From Codonopsis lanceolata (taxonomy: Eukaryota > Streptophyta > Magnoliopsida > Asterales > Campanulaceae): 64,000 nt of DNA. The notes below the pieces were generated by a model. That model did no database searches. It was not told where the DNA came from and saw only the letters and a program-made list of their open reading frames with translations. The stretch lies in assembly GCA_013146195.2 (NCBI GenBank), contig CM028377.1, positions 20,176,796 through 20,240,795 of the forward strand, given 5' to 3'. The position numbers and the translations under genes are program-made. Positions 34,681 to 45,791 of this stretch are shown one piece after another (position 1 is the first letter of the stretch; each line of letters opens with the position of its first letter).

Positions 34681-35494
34681 TTACGTGACTTCGAACTTGC
34701 TATTGAGCTTGGGATGACCTAGGTGTTTGGCTCAAAGATTTTTGTTACTAAGTATAAGCATAGATGTAATTTGTTTGATTTGGTTCTTGCTTGATTTTGT
34801 TGTTAGTTATTTAGTTAATTAATGTTTATAGAAATTGTTAATTTTTGTCGGCTAGATATGTCGCAGTAGTCAGACGGACTACATAAGTTAGGCTTATGAC
34901 TTTTCTTCATAAAATGTGAAAATTAGTTAGGGTGCATATTTAGTTGGTGTTTTTAAGATTGTTAGTTAGTTGAATAGCTTTTTTACATTTGTTACGTCAA
35001 AGTACTTTCTAACATTTCTTTATAAAATGTCATTAAATTTTCCAACTTTAGTTTACAAATGTCGTTAAAATTTTACGACACTTAATTACGTGTTGGAAAC
35101 TTCCAACCTTTCTTAATAAAATGTCGTTAAATTTTACGACACTAAACTAAGTGATGGAAACTTCCAACGTTTAGTAAGAATTGTCGCATATTTACCGACA
35201 TATGTATTATATGTTGGGTATTTACCGATTTTGATGAAAAAACGTCGGAAAGTTTTTCCAACACTTCCGTAAGGGGTTGTAAAGTTCTGACATTTATAAA
35301 AAAATTGTCGCCAAATTGCCGACACTTATATTAATTGTTGTTGATTTGCGACACATATACAAAGGTGTGGGCAATCGGCGACACTTATTTGAAGTGTCGA
35401 GAAAAAAGTGTCGTCATAGGTCCTTTTTCTTGTAGTGTCCGGTTTTGTTCAAGATTTCAAGTCCTTTAGAACTCATGTGACCTAGTCTTTTATG

Positions 35495-36229
35495 TCATAA
35501 TTCAGTTTTATCTTCTTTAGCAAGATTCACACAATTATCATAACAAGACATAGGCATAGCAGAGCAAATATAAAGATTTCGGCGTTTTCCAGCCTTAGCA
35601 ATCACCAAAGAACCCTTAAGAATTTTCATAAACATGTTTCCCCATTTACCCTCAAGACCCGCATCTTCCAAAGCAACACAAGAAATCAAGTTATTACACA
35701 AATTGGGAACATGTCGAACATTTTTTAAGGTCAAACAATTTCCAGAATCAAACTGAAGACACACATCACCAATACCAACAATTTGACATTTTCTTTCATT
35801 TGCCATGGAGACAAATCCAGTTTCCAATTCTTTATACGTGGTAAAAACACTCTTAAATGGTGACATACGATAAGTACAACCAGAATCTACCAACCATTCA
35901 TTTTTGCATGCAGGCATAGAATGAACAGAATTCACAGTCTCATCATATAATTCAGTTACCATAAAAACTTCAGCATTACCATCACTATTGGAAGCCATGT
36001 TGTAATCATTTTGTTGGTTATGGTTCGCGTTTTTCTTCCTAGGATTAGGGCAATCCTTCCTAAAGTGTCCAATCTCTCCACAATTATAACATTTACGGCA
36101 TTTAGTCCTAGATTTTGATCTATTCTTGCTCCTATTCCTACCATTTCCGGAGTTTTGATTCTTTCCTTGATTCTGATTTTGATTGTTCTTTTGTCCACTG
36201 TTTCTTTCCAAAGTTCGTCCTCTCACCAT
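35495..36229 (-). pseudogene. copia-A nucleocapsid and protease
   Basis: C-terminal Gag and protease of copia-A. Basic Asn/Gln/Arg-rich linker, then the zinc knuckle CYNCGEIGHFRKDC (CX2CX4HX4C, about 36060-36100). Then the protease with active site EWLVDSGCTYRMSPF (about 35860-35900) and LKNVRHVPNLCNNLIS. In the same frame as the upstream Gag, separated from it by one stop. It ends at a TGA where homologs have Trp (start of the HKRLGH integrase zinc domain), about 50 bp before the CACTA. Confidence 0.9.
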
Positions 36230-36280
36230 ATTAACCTCACCGGAACTTGATTTACCTTTCCTAGCTGCTTTTAAATCTAA

Positions 36281-36820
36281 TTATTTGCCTTTCAGACTAG
36301 TAATCACTGTATCAAGTGTGATGTTATCTTTACCATACTTAATCGCAGATTTCATGTCGGCATAAGATTCAGGTATCGCATTTAAAAGCACGATTGAGGT
36401 ATAATCATCTATATGTTCGTCTCCGGTTTGTTTAATATCTTCTACTAACTTAGTGAATGCGTTAATGTTGTCCTCCATGTCTTTGTTTAAGTCCAACTTA
36501 AAACTGAAAAACTTTTCAAGAAGATGAATTTTACTAGGCAGAGTTTTCTCAAAGTAAATTTCTTCTAATTTTTTCCAAAGACTTTTGGTGTGTTTATGTT
36601 TTCCACATTTACGCATCACAGAGTCAAACAAGTTCAGAATAAGAGAAGCATAAGCACTTTCGTCCATTTCGCGAATAGTATCTTCGGAAGCATCTTTTGG
36701 ATAGTTATGCGTTATGGCTTTAAAAACTTTCTCTTTTATCAAAATGCTTTTCATTTTCTGTTGCCAAATTGAAAAGTCCGTTTTTCCGTTAAAAGGTCCT
36801 AAGCCATAAGAAATTGCCAT
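36281..36820 (-). pseudogene. copia-A gag, N-terminal part
   Basis: Ty1/copia Gag. The start is placed at 36820 (MAISYGLGPFNGK), by analogy with copia-B; the frame is open further upstream to 36901. Motifs: FNGKTDFSIWQQKMKSILIK, SLWKKLEEIYFEKTLPSKIHLLEKFF and LDLNKDMEDN, typical of Tork/Tnt1-type Gag. It ends in a TAA that replaces a Glu codon in copia-B (KELDLK), after which the same frame continues into the nucleocapsid. Confidence 0.88.
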
Positions 36821-37081
36821 TCCAAAAGATTTTCCAGAAACAGGCAGAACACCAAATAATAACACAGAACAGATATCAAAATAAATAGGAAGCAAGACCA
36901 ACTAAAGCAGTTATAAACTAATGAAGCAAAAAACAGTTCTGGAATAGAGCAACAAACCTAAGCACAAATAAGCAATATATTAAGCAGGGTAACCGAAGCT
37001 CACCAAGAAACTCTAGGGAAGAGTTTCTAAATATTGGATTGAAGGGACTCTACCGATTCACAGTACGGGAACAAGGACGTG

Positions 37082-37093
37082 GCTCTGATACCA
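37082..37093 (-). other. copia-A primer-binding site
   Basis: TGGTATCAGAGC on the minus strand, 1 bp inside the 5' LTR; initiator tRNA-Met. Confidence 0.93.
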
Positions 37094-37094
37094 C

Positions 37095-38214
37095 TGTTGG
37101 GTGATTGCACCAATACACGAAGATAGCCAGGAGTTGTTCCAATACAAGAAACGAAATAACCAGAATAATAATAACAGACCCAGATTAAAACATAACGGAT
37201 AACATTACAACCTGGGATGGGGGTAACATTTTAATCACTGGGGTCAATAAACAGTAAATACTATATTAATATTCTGGTTCGCAGTCCAGTATTTGACCGA
37301 GCTGTTTATGGACTAAACAGTGGCAAAATACACTGTGAAGATCAATCCAAAGAAAAGACAGGACAGATCAGTACACGAGCTAACACTAACAGTTATAACA
37401 CCAAGTATAAAACTATCAGATTAAAGAGCAACTGAAACAAGAGACCACAAATGAGAGCTTGTCGAAAACTCGCCGTGTACGAAACACGACTCGCCGTCAT
37501 CGGTCCGAGACCTCCGGCTTAGCTTCTCATTAGGCTCAGATACCCTCTCACGGCCAATATCCACCAACGAATCCAACTGGGGAACCAACCCACTGATGCC
37601 AAGGTCAAAGCCACGGAATCCGGCTAGACCCACCGGCAACCTTAAACAGAGGAGGAACAGAGAAGGAGAAGAAACCAAGGTTCACATAACAGAAACCTCT
37701 GAGAAGAGCCCAACACAAGAACCCAAACCCATTGGTACACACACGACGGCAATAGAGTTCACAAAGGACTCTACACCACCGTCACTCACCTCGCTCACAG
37801 CTCATAGAGAAACTCGAAGAAGGAGGATGAAGACCACCGATGAAAATCGGATATGTATCGAGACGATCGCTATATCCGCTCACTCTCTCATGCTTTCTCT
37901 CAATATCTCTCACTCGCTGGATATCTCTCGCCAGCTTTTTCTCGCTCACTAACTCTCTATCTCTCCTAAATCCGCCACTACAAAAAATGATGAGGCGCAA
38001 TAGAAAAGGGCGTAAGGCCAATCACCGTAACAGCCAAAAGGCGGTTACTAAGGATAGGGACAGTTGGACCACAAACAAACATATTCCAAAATAGCCCTTC
38101 CGCTAAAGCGGCAATGGATGGGCGGGCTGCCAACGAAGTGGGCTTGGCTAGATTGGGCTTAGGGAGAGTTTAAAAGGGACTGCCACTGAATCATTTGGGC
38201 CTCCTAACCCAACA
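37095..38214 (-). repeat. 5' LTR of copia-A
   Basis: 1120 bp, partner of 24518-25647, with TGTTGGGT/ACCCAACA termini. Followed by the TTCCC duplication at 38215-38219. Confidence 0.95.
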
Positions 38215-39023
38215 TTCCCCTTTTCTTTCTCCAAAAATTGTTTAAATTGTCTAAGACTACCAGTGATGAAATAGATCAGCATTTCGAAATTATGGCGTTG
38301 AAAGTTTTTGAGATAGCCTACCCGATGTTTAATCTTAAACATATTACCAAGGACGAATGTCCCAAAAGCGCCAAACATCTACTTGACTTGTTTTACTTGA
38401 GTCTTCTACCAACCGTATCCCGAGAGCTAGACTATCGCCCATCAAGTCGTTCATTACAATCTGTAACCAGACTCAGGCAATCAGGAATCAAGTTCAAGTC
38501 AAGTGATACCTATAGCTTCTTAGATGTGAAATTCCAAAATAAGGCACTTCAAATTCCAAAAATAACCATGAACGAATTCATTCTCAGCCTCATCGTAAAC
38601 TGCATTGCCTGGGAACAGTGCCAACTAAAGACGCGCAGCTACTTCAATGATTATGTATCTTTCATGAGTTGTCTCATCAATGAACCAAGGGACGTGGCTT
38701 TTCTTTGTGCGGATGGAGTTATCGGAACTTATTCTAAAGAAGACCAGTTTGTGGCTAATCTGTTCAATACTCTGGGTTAGAATGTCGTCTTTAATAACCG
38801 TAAAAGCCATCTCTCTACACAAGTCACAAAAATAGAGGCATATTACAGCAGCAACTGGGCGTATATCAAACGGACTTATTTTAGCAGCCCATGGTCGTTC
38901 ATATCTGTTGCCTATGCATCCTTGCTCCTAATTTTCACAATGGCACAAGTCTTCATGGCTTTTTGGAGCCAATTCCGGCCAACTCAGCAACCTATTCCTG
39001 AATGTCAATGTCGCGCTATATAA
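38215..39023 (+). pseudogene. DUF247/UPF0481 gene, 3' half
   Basis: C-terminal half of the DUF247 gene. Counting one copy of TTCCC, the frame continues directly from 24517 (LENQLP on the left, LFFLQKLFKLS-type sequence on the right), the usual family signature. Downstream motifs: LKFKSSDTYSFLDVKF-like (IKFKSSDTYSFLDVKF), MNEFILSLIVNCIAWEQC, YVSFMSCLINEPRDVAFL and DQFVANLFNTLG. A TAG at 38778-38780 replaces the Lys expected after NTLG. The frame then continues through NVVF and a hydrophobic segment ISVAYASLLLIFTMAQVF (C-terminal membrane anchor) to a TAA at 39021-39023. With insertion and nonsense codon the gene is doubly broken. Confidence 0.92.
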
Positions 39024-39045
39024 GATGTGTAATGTGCATGCTTAT

Positions 39046-39386
39046 TGAAAACTTTGAGAGAAGAAAATTTGGACAAGGGTTTTCTGTATATTTGATGTTA
39101 ACAATCTGTTTACAATACGTGGGGGAAAGCCACTAAATATTAATGTTTAACTCCCACTAATTATCTGTTATACAGCATATTACAACTCTGCCCTTAACCT
39201 AAAAGATAACAGAACAATTAGCTAAAATACATTAATAACCCTTTAATACATTCAGCCTTGTGTGTTATCTCCAGACTCCAAACATCAATGAAAGGAACCT
39301 TGATCACTCTCAATAATCTCTGCAGATCTCTCTTTATGGGATGAATTCTGCTGCTAACATTACGAACTTCAGCATCAGTATTGTCA
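39046..39386 (-). repeat. 3' LTR of antisense copia-3
   Basis: 341 bp, minus-strand TGACAATACTG...GTTTTCA, placed by the polypurine tract TGTGGGAGGGGTAT (39387-39400) immediately upstream in sense orientation. The outer edge is only 22 bp after the DUF247 stop. The 5' LTR is not in view, so the edges are inferred. Confidence 0.6.
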
Positions 39387-39429
39387 ATACCCCTCCCACA
39401 AGTTGAAAGTGGAGGTAAAACAAACACTT

Positions 39430-40842
39430 TCAACTTGGACAAAAGGAAACAATGGGGAACCTTTCCAAGTGATTTTCTGAAGATATCAACAACCTGTAGT
39501 TTTGAAGGAATATAGAGAGGCTTCAGAAGACCTTGCTGAACCTTCTCTCTGACAAAATAACAGTCCAATTCAATATGTTTAGTCTTAGCATGGTATACTG
39601 GATTGGAGGCTATGGCTATAGCAGCTGAGCTATCACAGTATACAGGTACAGTAAGAGGAATATGAATTTTCAGATCCTTGAGAAGGGCATGAAGCCACAG
39701 GACTTCATTCCTAACAGTAGCTAAGGCTCTATATTCTGCCTCAGCAGATGACCTAGCAGTCACAGATTGCTTCTTGGACAGCCAGGACAACAAAGAATCA
39801 CCATGCATAAGACAATACCCTGTAACTGATTTTCTGTCATTTGGATTGCCACCCCAGTCACTATCACAATAGGCCCTGAGTCTGAAATCATTGATGGAGG
39901 ATAGGAAGAGACCAAGTCCTGGTGAGGATTTAACGTATCTCAACACTCTCAATAAGGATTTAAGATAGACTGTAGTTGGGGCATGAACAAACTGACTGAG
40001 GACATGAGCTGCATAGGCAACATCAGGTCTTGTAATGGTACGGTATAACAATTTCCCAACTAACTGCCTGTAGAAGCTAGGATCAGACAATGGTTCTCCC
40101 ACATAAAAGAGGAGTTTTTCATTGGGGTCTAGAGGAATAGACAAAGGCTTGGCATCCTTGAGGCCTGTAGTGGCAATCAGATCCAGGGCATATTTTATTT
40201 GACATAGATGAAACCCCTGTGAGGATCTAGAGACCTCAATCCCCAAATAATATTTAATAGGGCCTAAGTTCTTGGTACTGAACTTGGCATCCAGAAAATG
40301 TTTGAGGGAAGCAACAACATCATGGTCATTCCCTGTGACAATTATGTCATCCACATACACAAGCATGACGGTAAAGGAGTTGTCTTTAACCAGAGTGAAC
40401 ATAGAGTAATCAGCATGTGATTGGACAAACCCAATCTGCAGAAGAGCTTCAGTAAGCTTGGCAAACCATTGCCTTGAAGCTTATTTGAGACCATAAAGAG
40501 ACTTTTGCAACTTGCAAACCATGCCCTTAGACTGACTAACTGTATAACCTGGTGGTAGGGACATATAAACCTCCTCTTTGAGATCCCCATGTAGAAAAGC
40601 ATTATTAACATCCAATTGGTGGACCTCCCAATCTTTTGCTGCTGCAAGAGCAAGAAGAGTTCTAACCGACACCATTTTAGCAACAGGGGAAAAGGTCTCC
40701 TGATAGTCAATTCCCTCTGACTGAGTATATCCCTTTGCCACCAACCTGGCTTTGTACCTTTCCACACTTCCATCTGCATGGTATTTAACCTTGTAGACCC
40801 ATTTACAACCCACAGATTTCTTACCAGGTGGTAATGGTACAA
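39430..40842 (-). pseudogene. copia-3 reverse transcriptase and RNase H
   Basis: Ty1/copia RT-RNase H. From the right: [60 protein letters not shown], then TAA at about 40481 where homologs have Gln. The frame continues ASRQWFAKL and the active-site loop VMLVYVDDIIVTG (about 40345). Connection: ITRPDVAYAAHVLSQF. RNase H: AYCDSDWGGNPNDRKS, SLLSWLSKKQS, ARSSAEAEYRA, YCDSSAAIAIASNPVYH and KHIELDCYFVREK. It ends near 39430 at the polypurine tract. Apart from the stop it is well preserved. Confidence 0.92.
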
Positions 40843-40903
40843 CCTGCCATGTATTATTAGCTTCTAGGGCTGCTAATTCCTTTTTTATTGCATCAATCCA
40901 TTC

Positions 40904-42666
40904 CTAGCTCTTAACTGCTTGAGTATAAGAAATAGGTTCTACATGGCTGTCTAGTGCATTGATGAAAGAAGCATGAGGTGGAAGCTTAGACTTATGACCT
41001 GAAGGCATGACAAAATCCTTTAACAAGACAGATGGTGTCTTGGTCCTGGTAGATTTTCTGAGAGGAATAGGAGGAGGAACAGGTGTAGGTGATGTAGAAG
41101 ATGAAAATGGATTAGGTATGGGAGAAACATGAATGGATTCATTTGGATCAGATGGTGGATGTGGATGTGGAACAGAAGTAGTGGAAGGAGGGTCATCTAC
41201 TGAAGGTGGAGGTGGAACATGAATGGATTCATAGGGAACAAATGGTGGAGGTGTAGGTGAAACATAAGTAGTGGAAGGAGGCCGGGTCATCTAATGGCCG
41301 AGGAACAGAAGTCTTAGCAGGAATAGGAAATGGTGTAGATGGTGATTGAGATTCAAAAGGGAACATGTGTTCATGAAAAATGGCATGCCTACTAATGAAA
41401 ACAAACTTTGTGGCCAGATTATAAAGAAGATATCCCTTGTGACCAGGAGGATAGCCAAGAAATATAGATTTGATGGCTCTAGGTTCTAGTTTGTCTGAGT
41501 GATGAACTAAAGCATAACATAAACATCCAGAAATGTTTGGGAAGTCTTGCCTGGAATCTTAAAGCCCTAGTCATTTCAAGTAATTGTTTGTGTTTTCTTT
41601 CTACAACACCATTTTGCTGTGGTGTGATAGGACAAGAAGACTGGTGCATGATACCAAGGTTTGTGAGAAAGGGAACTACTTCTTGATTGAAAAATTCTGT
41701 TCCATGGTCTGTCCTAAAAGCTTTGATTCTGGTTTGGAATTGAGTATGTACATAGGCATCAAAATTCTGTAAAAGTCTGAATACATGATATTTGGTAGCA
41801 AGAAAGAAAGTCCAAACACACCTTGAATGATCATCTACAATAATAAGAAAGTATCTACAACCTTTCATAGTTGGAACTCTATATGGTCCCCAAAGATCAC
41901 AATGAATGAGATCAAAACAAGAATTACTATAAGAAGTACTAGTAGGAAAAGATAGTTTCTGTTGTTTAGCAATTGGACATATAGAACAAAATGAGATATA
42001 ATCAGTATTTATTGTCTTGGAATGGAAAACATGAGACAATTGATCAATCTTCTTCAAAGAATGAAGAGATGAATGCCCTAATCTTCTGTGCCAAAGTTCA
42101 GATGTCAAATTGCTAGGAACTTCAGCAACATTGCCAATCAGATTAGGACTAGGTTGATGTCTCTTCAACAGAAACAACCCATTTTGAAGATCACCAGTAG
42201 CCATGATCTTCTGCATCTGGTCCTGGAAAGTGCAGGTGGACTCAGTAAACTCAACAACGTAATGAGTTTGAGCAAGAAGCTTAGATATGGACAGCAGATT
42301 GAATCTAAAAGAAGGGACATATAGTGCATCTTGAATTGTAAGGGTAGGGGTTAAATGAACTGACCCTTTATGTGTGACCTTGGCATGATTACCATTTGGA
42401 AGAGACAAAATGATAGGTTTAGACAACTCAGTAACAGAATGCATGAGCTGAATGGAAATGCATATATGGTCAGTAGCTCCTGAATCTATGACCCAAGCAT
42501 TTACATTAACATCATGGACTGATGCAATCAATCTGTCATAGCAGTAAGTGGAATTAGGTATACCTGTAAATTGCACACTAGAGGTAGATGCATAAGCTGC
42601 CAAGTGCTCCTCTGGATGCTCATTTCCCTTCAACATGGACATGACCTCACTAAGTTGAGCTTTCAA
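40904..42666 (-). pseudogene. copia-3 protease and integrase
   Basis: Protease: AWVIDSGATDHICISIQLMH with the DSGA active site (about 42470-42510), then LPNGNHAKVTHKGSV. Integrase: LWHRRLGHSSLHSLKK and CSICPIAKQQK (HHCC zinc domain), DLIHCDLWGPYRVPT (Asp), FRTDHGTEFFNQ (Asp), TPQQNGVVERKHKQLLE (Glu). The frame is lost near 41480-41560 by an indel. A Pro/Ser/Thr-rich linker (40904-41290) joins to the RT after another break. Catalytic residues are present. Confidence 0.9.
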
Positions 42667-42732
42667 CTACTCAATTTCTGTTTGTGCATTCCTTGCCTCT
42701 GAAGGTGTACTCTGAACCTGCATTACCCTAGG

Positions 42733-43144
42733 TCAATAGTTTTGATTTCCTCCATTGTGAGACTTTTGACCTTCTGTGGTAGAACCCCCTTTTATGCCCT
42801 TTTGGTTACTGTTATTAGTTGAGTATCCAGGATGACCCACTGGAAACCCATGTGGCTTAAAACATTCAGCCTTTGTATGCCCTTCCTTATTGCAGTAGTT
42901 GCAGTAAATTCCCTTTTTGAAAGGGGCTCTAGTGTATCCTGTTTTAGTTCCAGTATTTCTGTGATTAACAGCCATTGATTTGTTATCTCTTCCATTATTT
43001 CCTCTTGTTAAATTTGCTGCTATAACATTGTGTTCATAGATGTATCCTATCCTAAGAGACTCTTCCTGCCTAACCATATAATAAGCCTCTCCAACGTTGG
43101 GAAGAGGTTTCATCCTCAAGATTTGGCCTCTTATGTTAGCAAAG
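42733..43144 (-). pseudogene. copia-3 gag, C-terminal part, truncated by an insertion
   Basis: Copia Gag ending in the zinc knuckle CNYCNKEGHTKAEC (CX2CX4HX4C, about 42870-42910). Upstream, FANIRGQILRMKPLPNVGEAYYMVRQEES is the usual Gag stretch before the knuckle. It is cut at 43144, where the Athila-like LTR begins. A stop at about 42732 separates it from the protease frame. The N-terminal Gag and 5' LTR should lie beyond that insertion but are not seen. Confidence 0.85.
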
Positions 43145-44426
43145 TGATCGATGTATTTTATATGTCGATTTTATATGCTTCTATGACTTAAATTATGCTA
43201 TTTCACGAGGCTTTTGGCTACTGATGTGTTTTTAGTGGTTTTGTAAGTTTCGGGGTTTTTAGTGAAAATATGCAAAACTCCAGGGTCTTATGTGCAAATT
43301 CCAAGAAGGGCCAAAGATTAAAAATGAAGAAGAAATGAAGGAAGCCTATTCTGGAGACCTTGCGGTCGCAAGGTACCGAGACCTTGCCCCCGCATGGTGG
43401 ACAGCAGCTTACAGAAGTCAGAAATCAAAGGCCAAGAAATCTGGAAACCTTGCGGCCGCAAGGTGGTCAGAATGCACCAAAGATGCATTTTCACAGTGTT
43501 TTGATTGGATTACAACTCCCTGGTATAAATAGAAGTCGGATGCCAAAGCCTAAGAGAGAGAAAAACGGCTGGAAACAGTCTTATATAGATTTTAGATAGT
43601 TTTTAAGTCGTATAACATAGTTAGATTGTGTAATTACAAGTATTGAAGATCAAATCATGTTTCCAATCATCTCCATGTGCTGTTCATTATCTATGATGAA
43701 CTAAATCATCCATAATCTAGGAGGTGGGAGGTAACTTGTATCAAATTTATGTTTTAATTCATCTTTATGTTCATTCAATTCTTGTTAATTGTGGTGTTTA
43801 TCATTCCCTACATTATTTCGCTTTGAACAAATGAATGTAATCGCAAATAATAAAGGCCTAGAGGTGCGGATAACTGCATGACCAATGTGCATATGTCGTA
43901 CACTGGCTCACCATCATAATAAATTGGACCTATCGATATATGCACTAGGGTGATAAGTTAGGACCAGGTTCATACATGATATAGGTGACAGATAGATCAT
44001 AATCTAGCTGACAACTAGATTACATGTTCTTGTGCTTAAGATATAGAATGGATGAATTTTGCGGGGATGGAGGCTGAACCAATTGTTCAACAGACTATAT
44101 CTATCTTTTGTGAACGAACCCAAGAAATTGAATGATAATTATTATGAATTAAACATAGAGGAGATACAAGTGAAACCCGATTCCTAGATTACTATCCACC
44201 ATACGATCTTCATATTCTATAATTCCTGCTAATTAGTTAACACCTAAATATCAATAGTAGATTAGAATAAAATAATTATAAAAACCCCTTTAGATTAATA
44301 ATTTGCTATCAATAAATTGCACTATTCGTGATCACTTGTCTCTGTGGGTTCGACTCTTGCTTCCAATACTATTCTATAATAGTCTTGTTCACTTGCAAGG
44401 AAAAAGATTAAATAAAACATCGATCA
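43145..44426 (+). repeat. 5' LTR of Athila-like element (copy 2)
   Basis: 1282 bp with the 9-bp inverted termini TGATCGATG/CATCGATCA. Homologous along its length to 2755-3917. TATAAATA box at 43524-43531. Preceded by CAAAG (43140-43144), which would be the target duplication. It lies inside copia-3 gag, so it inserted later than copia-3. Confidence 0.93.
43358..43463 (+). promoter_or_regulatory. Three GC palindromes in LTR U3
   Basis: CCTTGCGGTCGCAAGG (43358-43373), CCTTGCCCCCGCATGG (43382-43397) and CCTTGCGGCCGCAAGG (43448-43463), 60-170 bp upstream of the TATA box. Same motif and placement as in the copy-1 LTR. Confidence 0.5.
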
Positions 44427-44432
44427 AGTTTT

Positions 44433-44450
44433 TGGCGCCGTTGCCGGGGA
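44433..44450 (+). other. Primer-binding site for tRNA-Asp
   Basis: TGGCGCCGTTGCCGGGGA, a full 18-base complement to the plant tRNA-Asp 3' end, 6 bp after the LTR. Confidence 0.93.
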
Positions 44451-44594
44451 CAAGCTAGTTCACGTAGTTAGTTTGTTGGTAGCATAATTTTTAATTTAAT
44501 TTTCAGTTTTTATAAATAAAAATACAAAAAGATTTTATTTTATTTTATTTTGATTTATTAGTTAATTTTTTTTAAAATTGTTTTAATTTATTTT

Positions 44595-45791
44595 ATGCAC
44601 GGTCGTAGATCTTTGAATCCTAAATTGGTAGAACTGAATCAAGATATAAATAATATTATATCAAATCAAGAAGGTCTTGAAAATCTAGCTTCTCAGCCTG
44701 ATAATCAAGAACATTTGAATCAAGAGGATCATCTGGTTGATCCTACAATGGAAGATAATAATAATCGAAATCCTGAAAATCCAGTTGACCCAGTCAACAG
44801 GAATCAAAGAGAAGAAGAACCCGCTATAAGAAATATGGAAGTAATAGTAAATCAAAGAACTATTAATGATTTCAGTAGACCTTCATTAAATGTAGTAACA
44901 TCATGTCTAGTATTACCGGATGCTGTAAGGAATTTCGAATTAAAAGGTCATTATTTTAATTCTATATCATCTTTTCATGGGATGCCTCATGAAGATCCTG
45001 TCAGTTTCTTATGAGAATATGAATACATGATGAGTACTTTTCCTTTAGGAGGGTTGACTGAAGACCAAATTAAAATGAAATATTTTTCCAGTGCATTAAA
45101 AGATTTGGCAAAGCGATGGTTTATGAATCTAACACCTAGTAGTGTTTATGCTTGGGCTCAATTATATGATTTGTTTATGAGTAAATTCTATAAGTATGCA
45201 TCTCTTACTGAATATAGGAAACAAATCATGTCATTCCAAAATGAACCAGGTGAAACATTCCATGAGTCTTGTGATGGATTTAAAAATCTGCTCATTATGT
45301 GTCCTCATCATAATTTGGCTCAACATGTGTTAGTACTTCAATTTTATCATGGTCTTTTGCCAGGCTTACAAACTATGGTTGATAGTGCGGCTGGTGGTTC
45401 TATTAATAGAATGACACCAGAAGCATTAGAGGAATTATTTGAGATGTTAAGTATTAATTCTCAACAGAAAAGTGCTAGAGGTAAAAATATATGCCTTTAT
45501 CAAATTCAAGATAAATCAGATACACAAGCTCAATTTGAAAATTGGCAAATTCAAGAAGCATGTGCTTTATGTGGATTATATTCTCATGCTACTAATTTTT
45601 GTCCATCAAGTGCTATGTATGCTGAACAGGCTAATGCTATGAATATGTACCCTCAAAGGCCAAGGAATGATCTTTATTCCAACACATATAATCCTGGTTG
45701 GAGGAATCATCCTAACTTTTCTTGGGGAGGAAATAAGCCTTTACAACCTCAACAATTCCAGCCTCAACCACCTCAACCACAACCATTTTAA
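44595..45791 (+). pseudogene. Athila-like gag (copy 2)
   Basis: Gag starting MHGRRSLNPKLVELNQ, with an acidic Asn-rich N-terminus. A TGA at 45012-45014 interrupts the frame just before EYEYMMSTFPLGG. The same frame resumes with the core (KRWFMNLTPSSVYAWAQLYDLF, SFQNEPGETFHESC) and the zinc knuckle CALCGLYSHATNFC (CX2CX4HX4C, about 45565-45605). A proline/glutamine-rich end (QPQPPQPQPF) precedes the stop at 45789-45791. Only the single nonsense codon breaks it, so it is better kept than copy 1. Confidence 0.9.

Larger units (their letters stand above)
28674..35437. mobile_element. CACTA (En/Spm) transposon carrying host exons
   Basis: 6764 bp, bounded by CACTACAAGAAAAAGG and its inverse; about 28 of the first 30 terminal bases match. 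Flanked by the 3-bp duplication TCC (28671-28673, 35438-35440). Subterminal regions (28690-29090 and 35000-35437) are dense in AAGTGTCG/CGACACTT repeats in both orientations, typical of CACTA transposase binding. I see no TNPA/TNPD-like coding, so it is non-autonomous. The interior holds two BRIZ-type exons, introns or spacer, a (CT)n tract and a decayed repeat region. Confidence 0.95.
24518..38214 (-). mobile_element. copia-A: Ty1/copia element, itself split by a CACTA
   Basis: A 13,697-bp unit in antisense orientation. LTRs are 24518-25647 and 37095-38214, the primer site is 37082-37093, and the domain order on the minus strand is gag-PR-INT-RT-RH. Without the nested CACTA (28674-35437 plus its TSD) the element is about 6.9 kb. 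Domain order and motifs fit Ty1/copia, probably the Tork/Tnt1 group. Several in-frame stops make it defective. It lies inside the DUF247 gene. Confidence 0.93.

Noticed and set aside
37596..37952. Open frame as a gene
   Set aside because: Lies wholly inside a copia-A LTR and is broken in the partner LTR.
38238..38780. A separate 180-residue gene
   Set aside because: It is the 3' half of the DUF247 gene, in frame with 24517 after removing copia-A.
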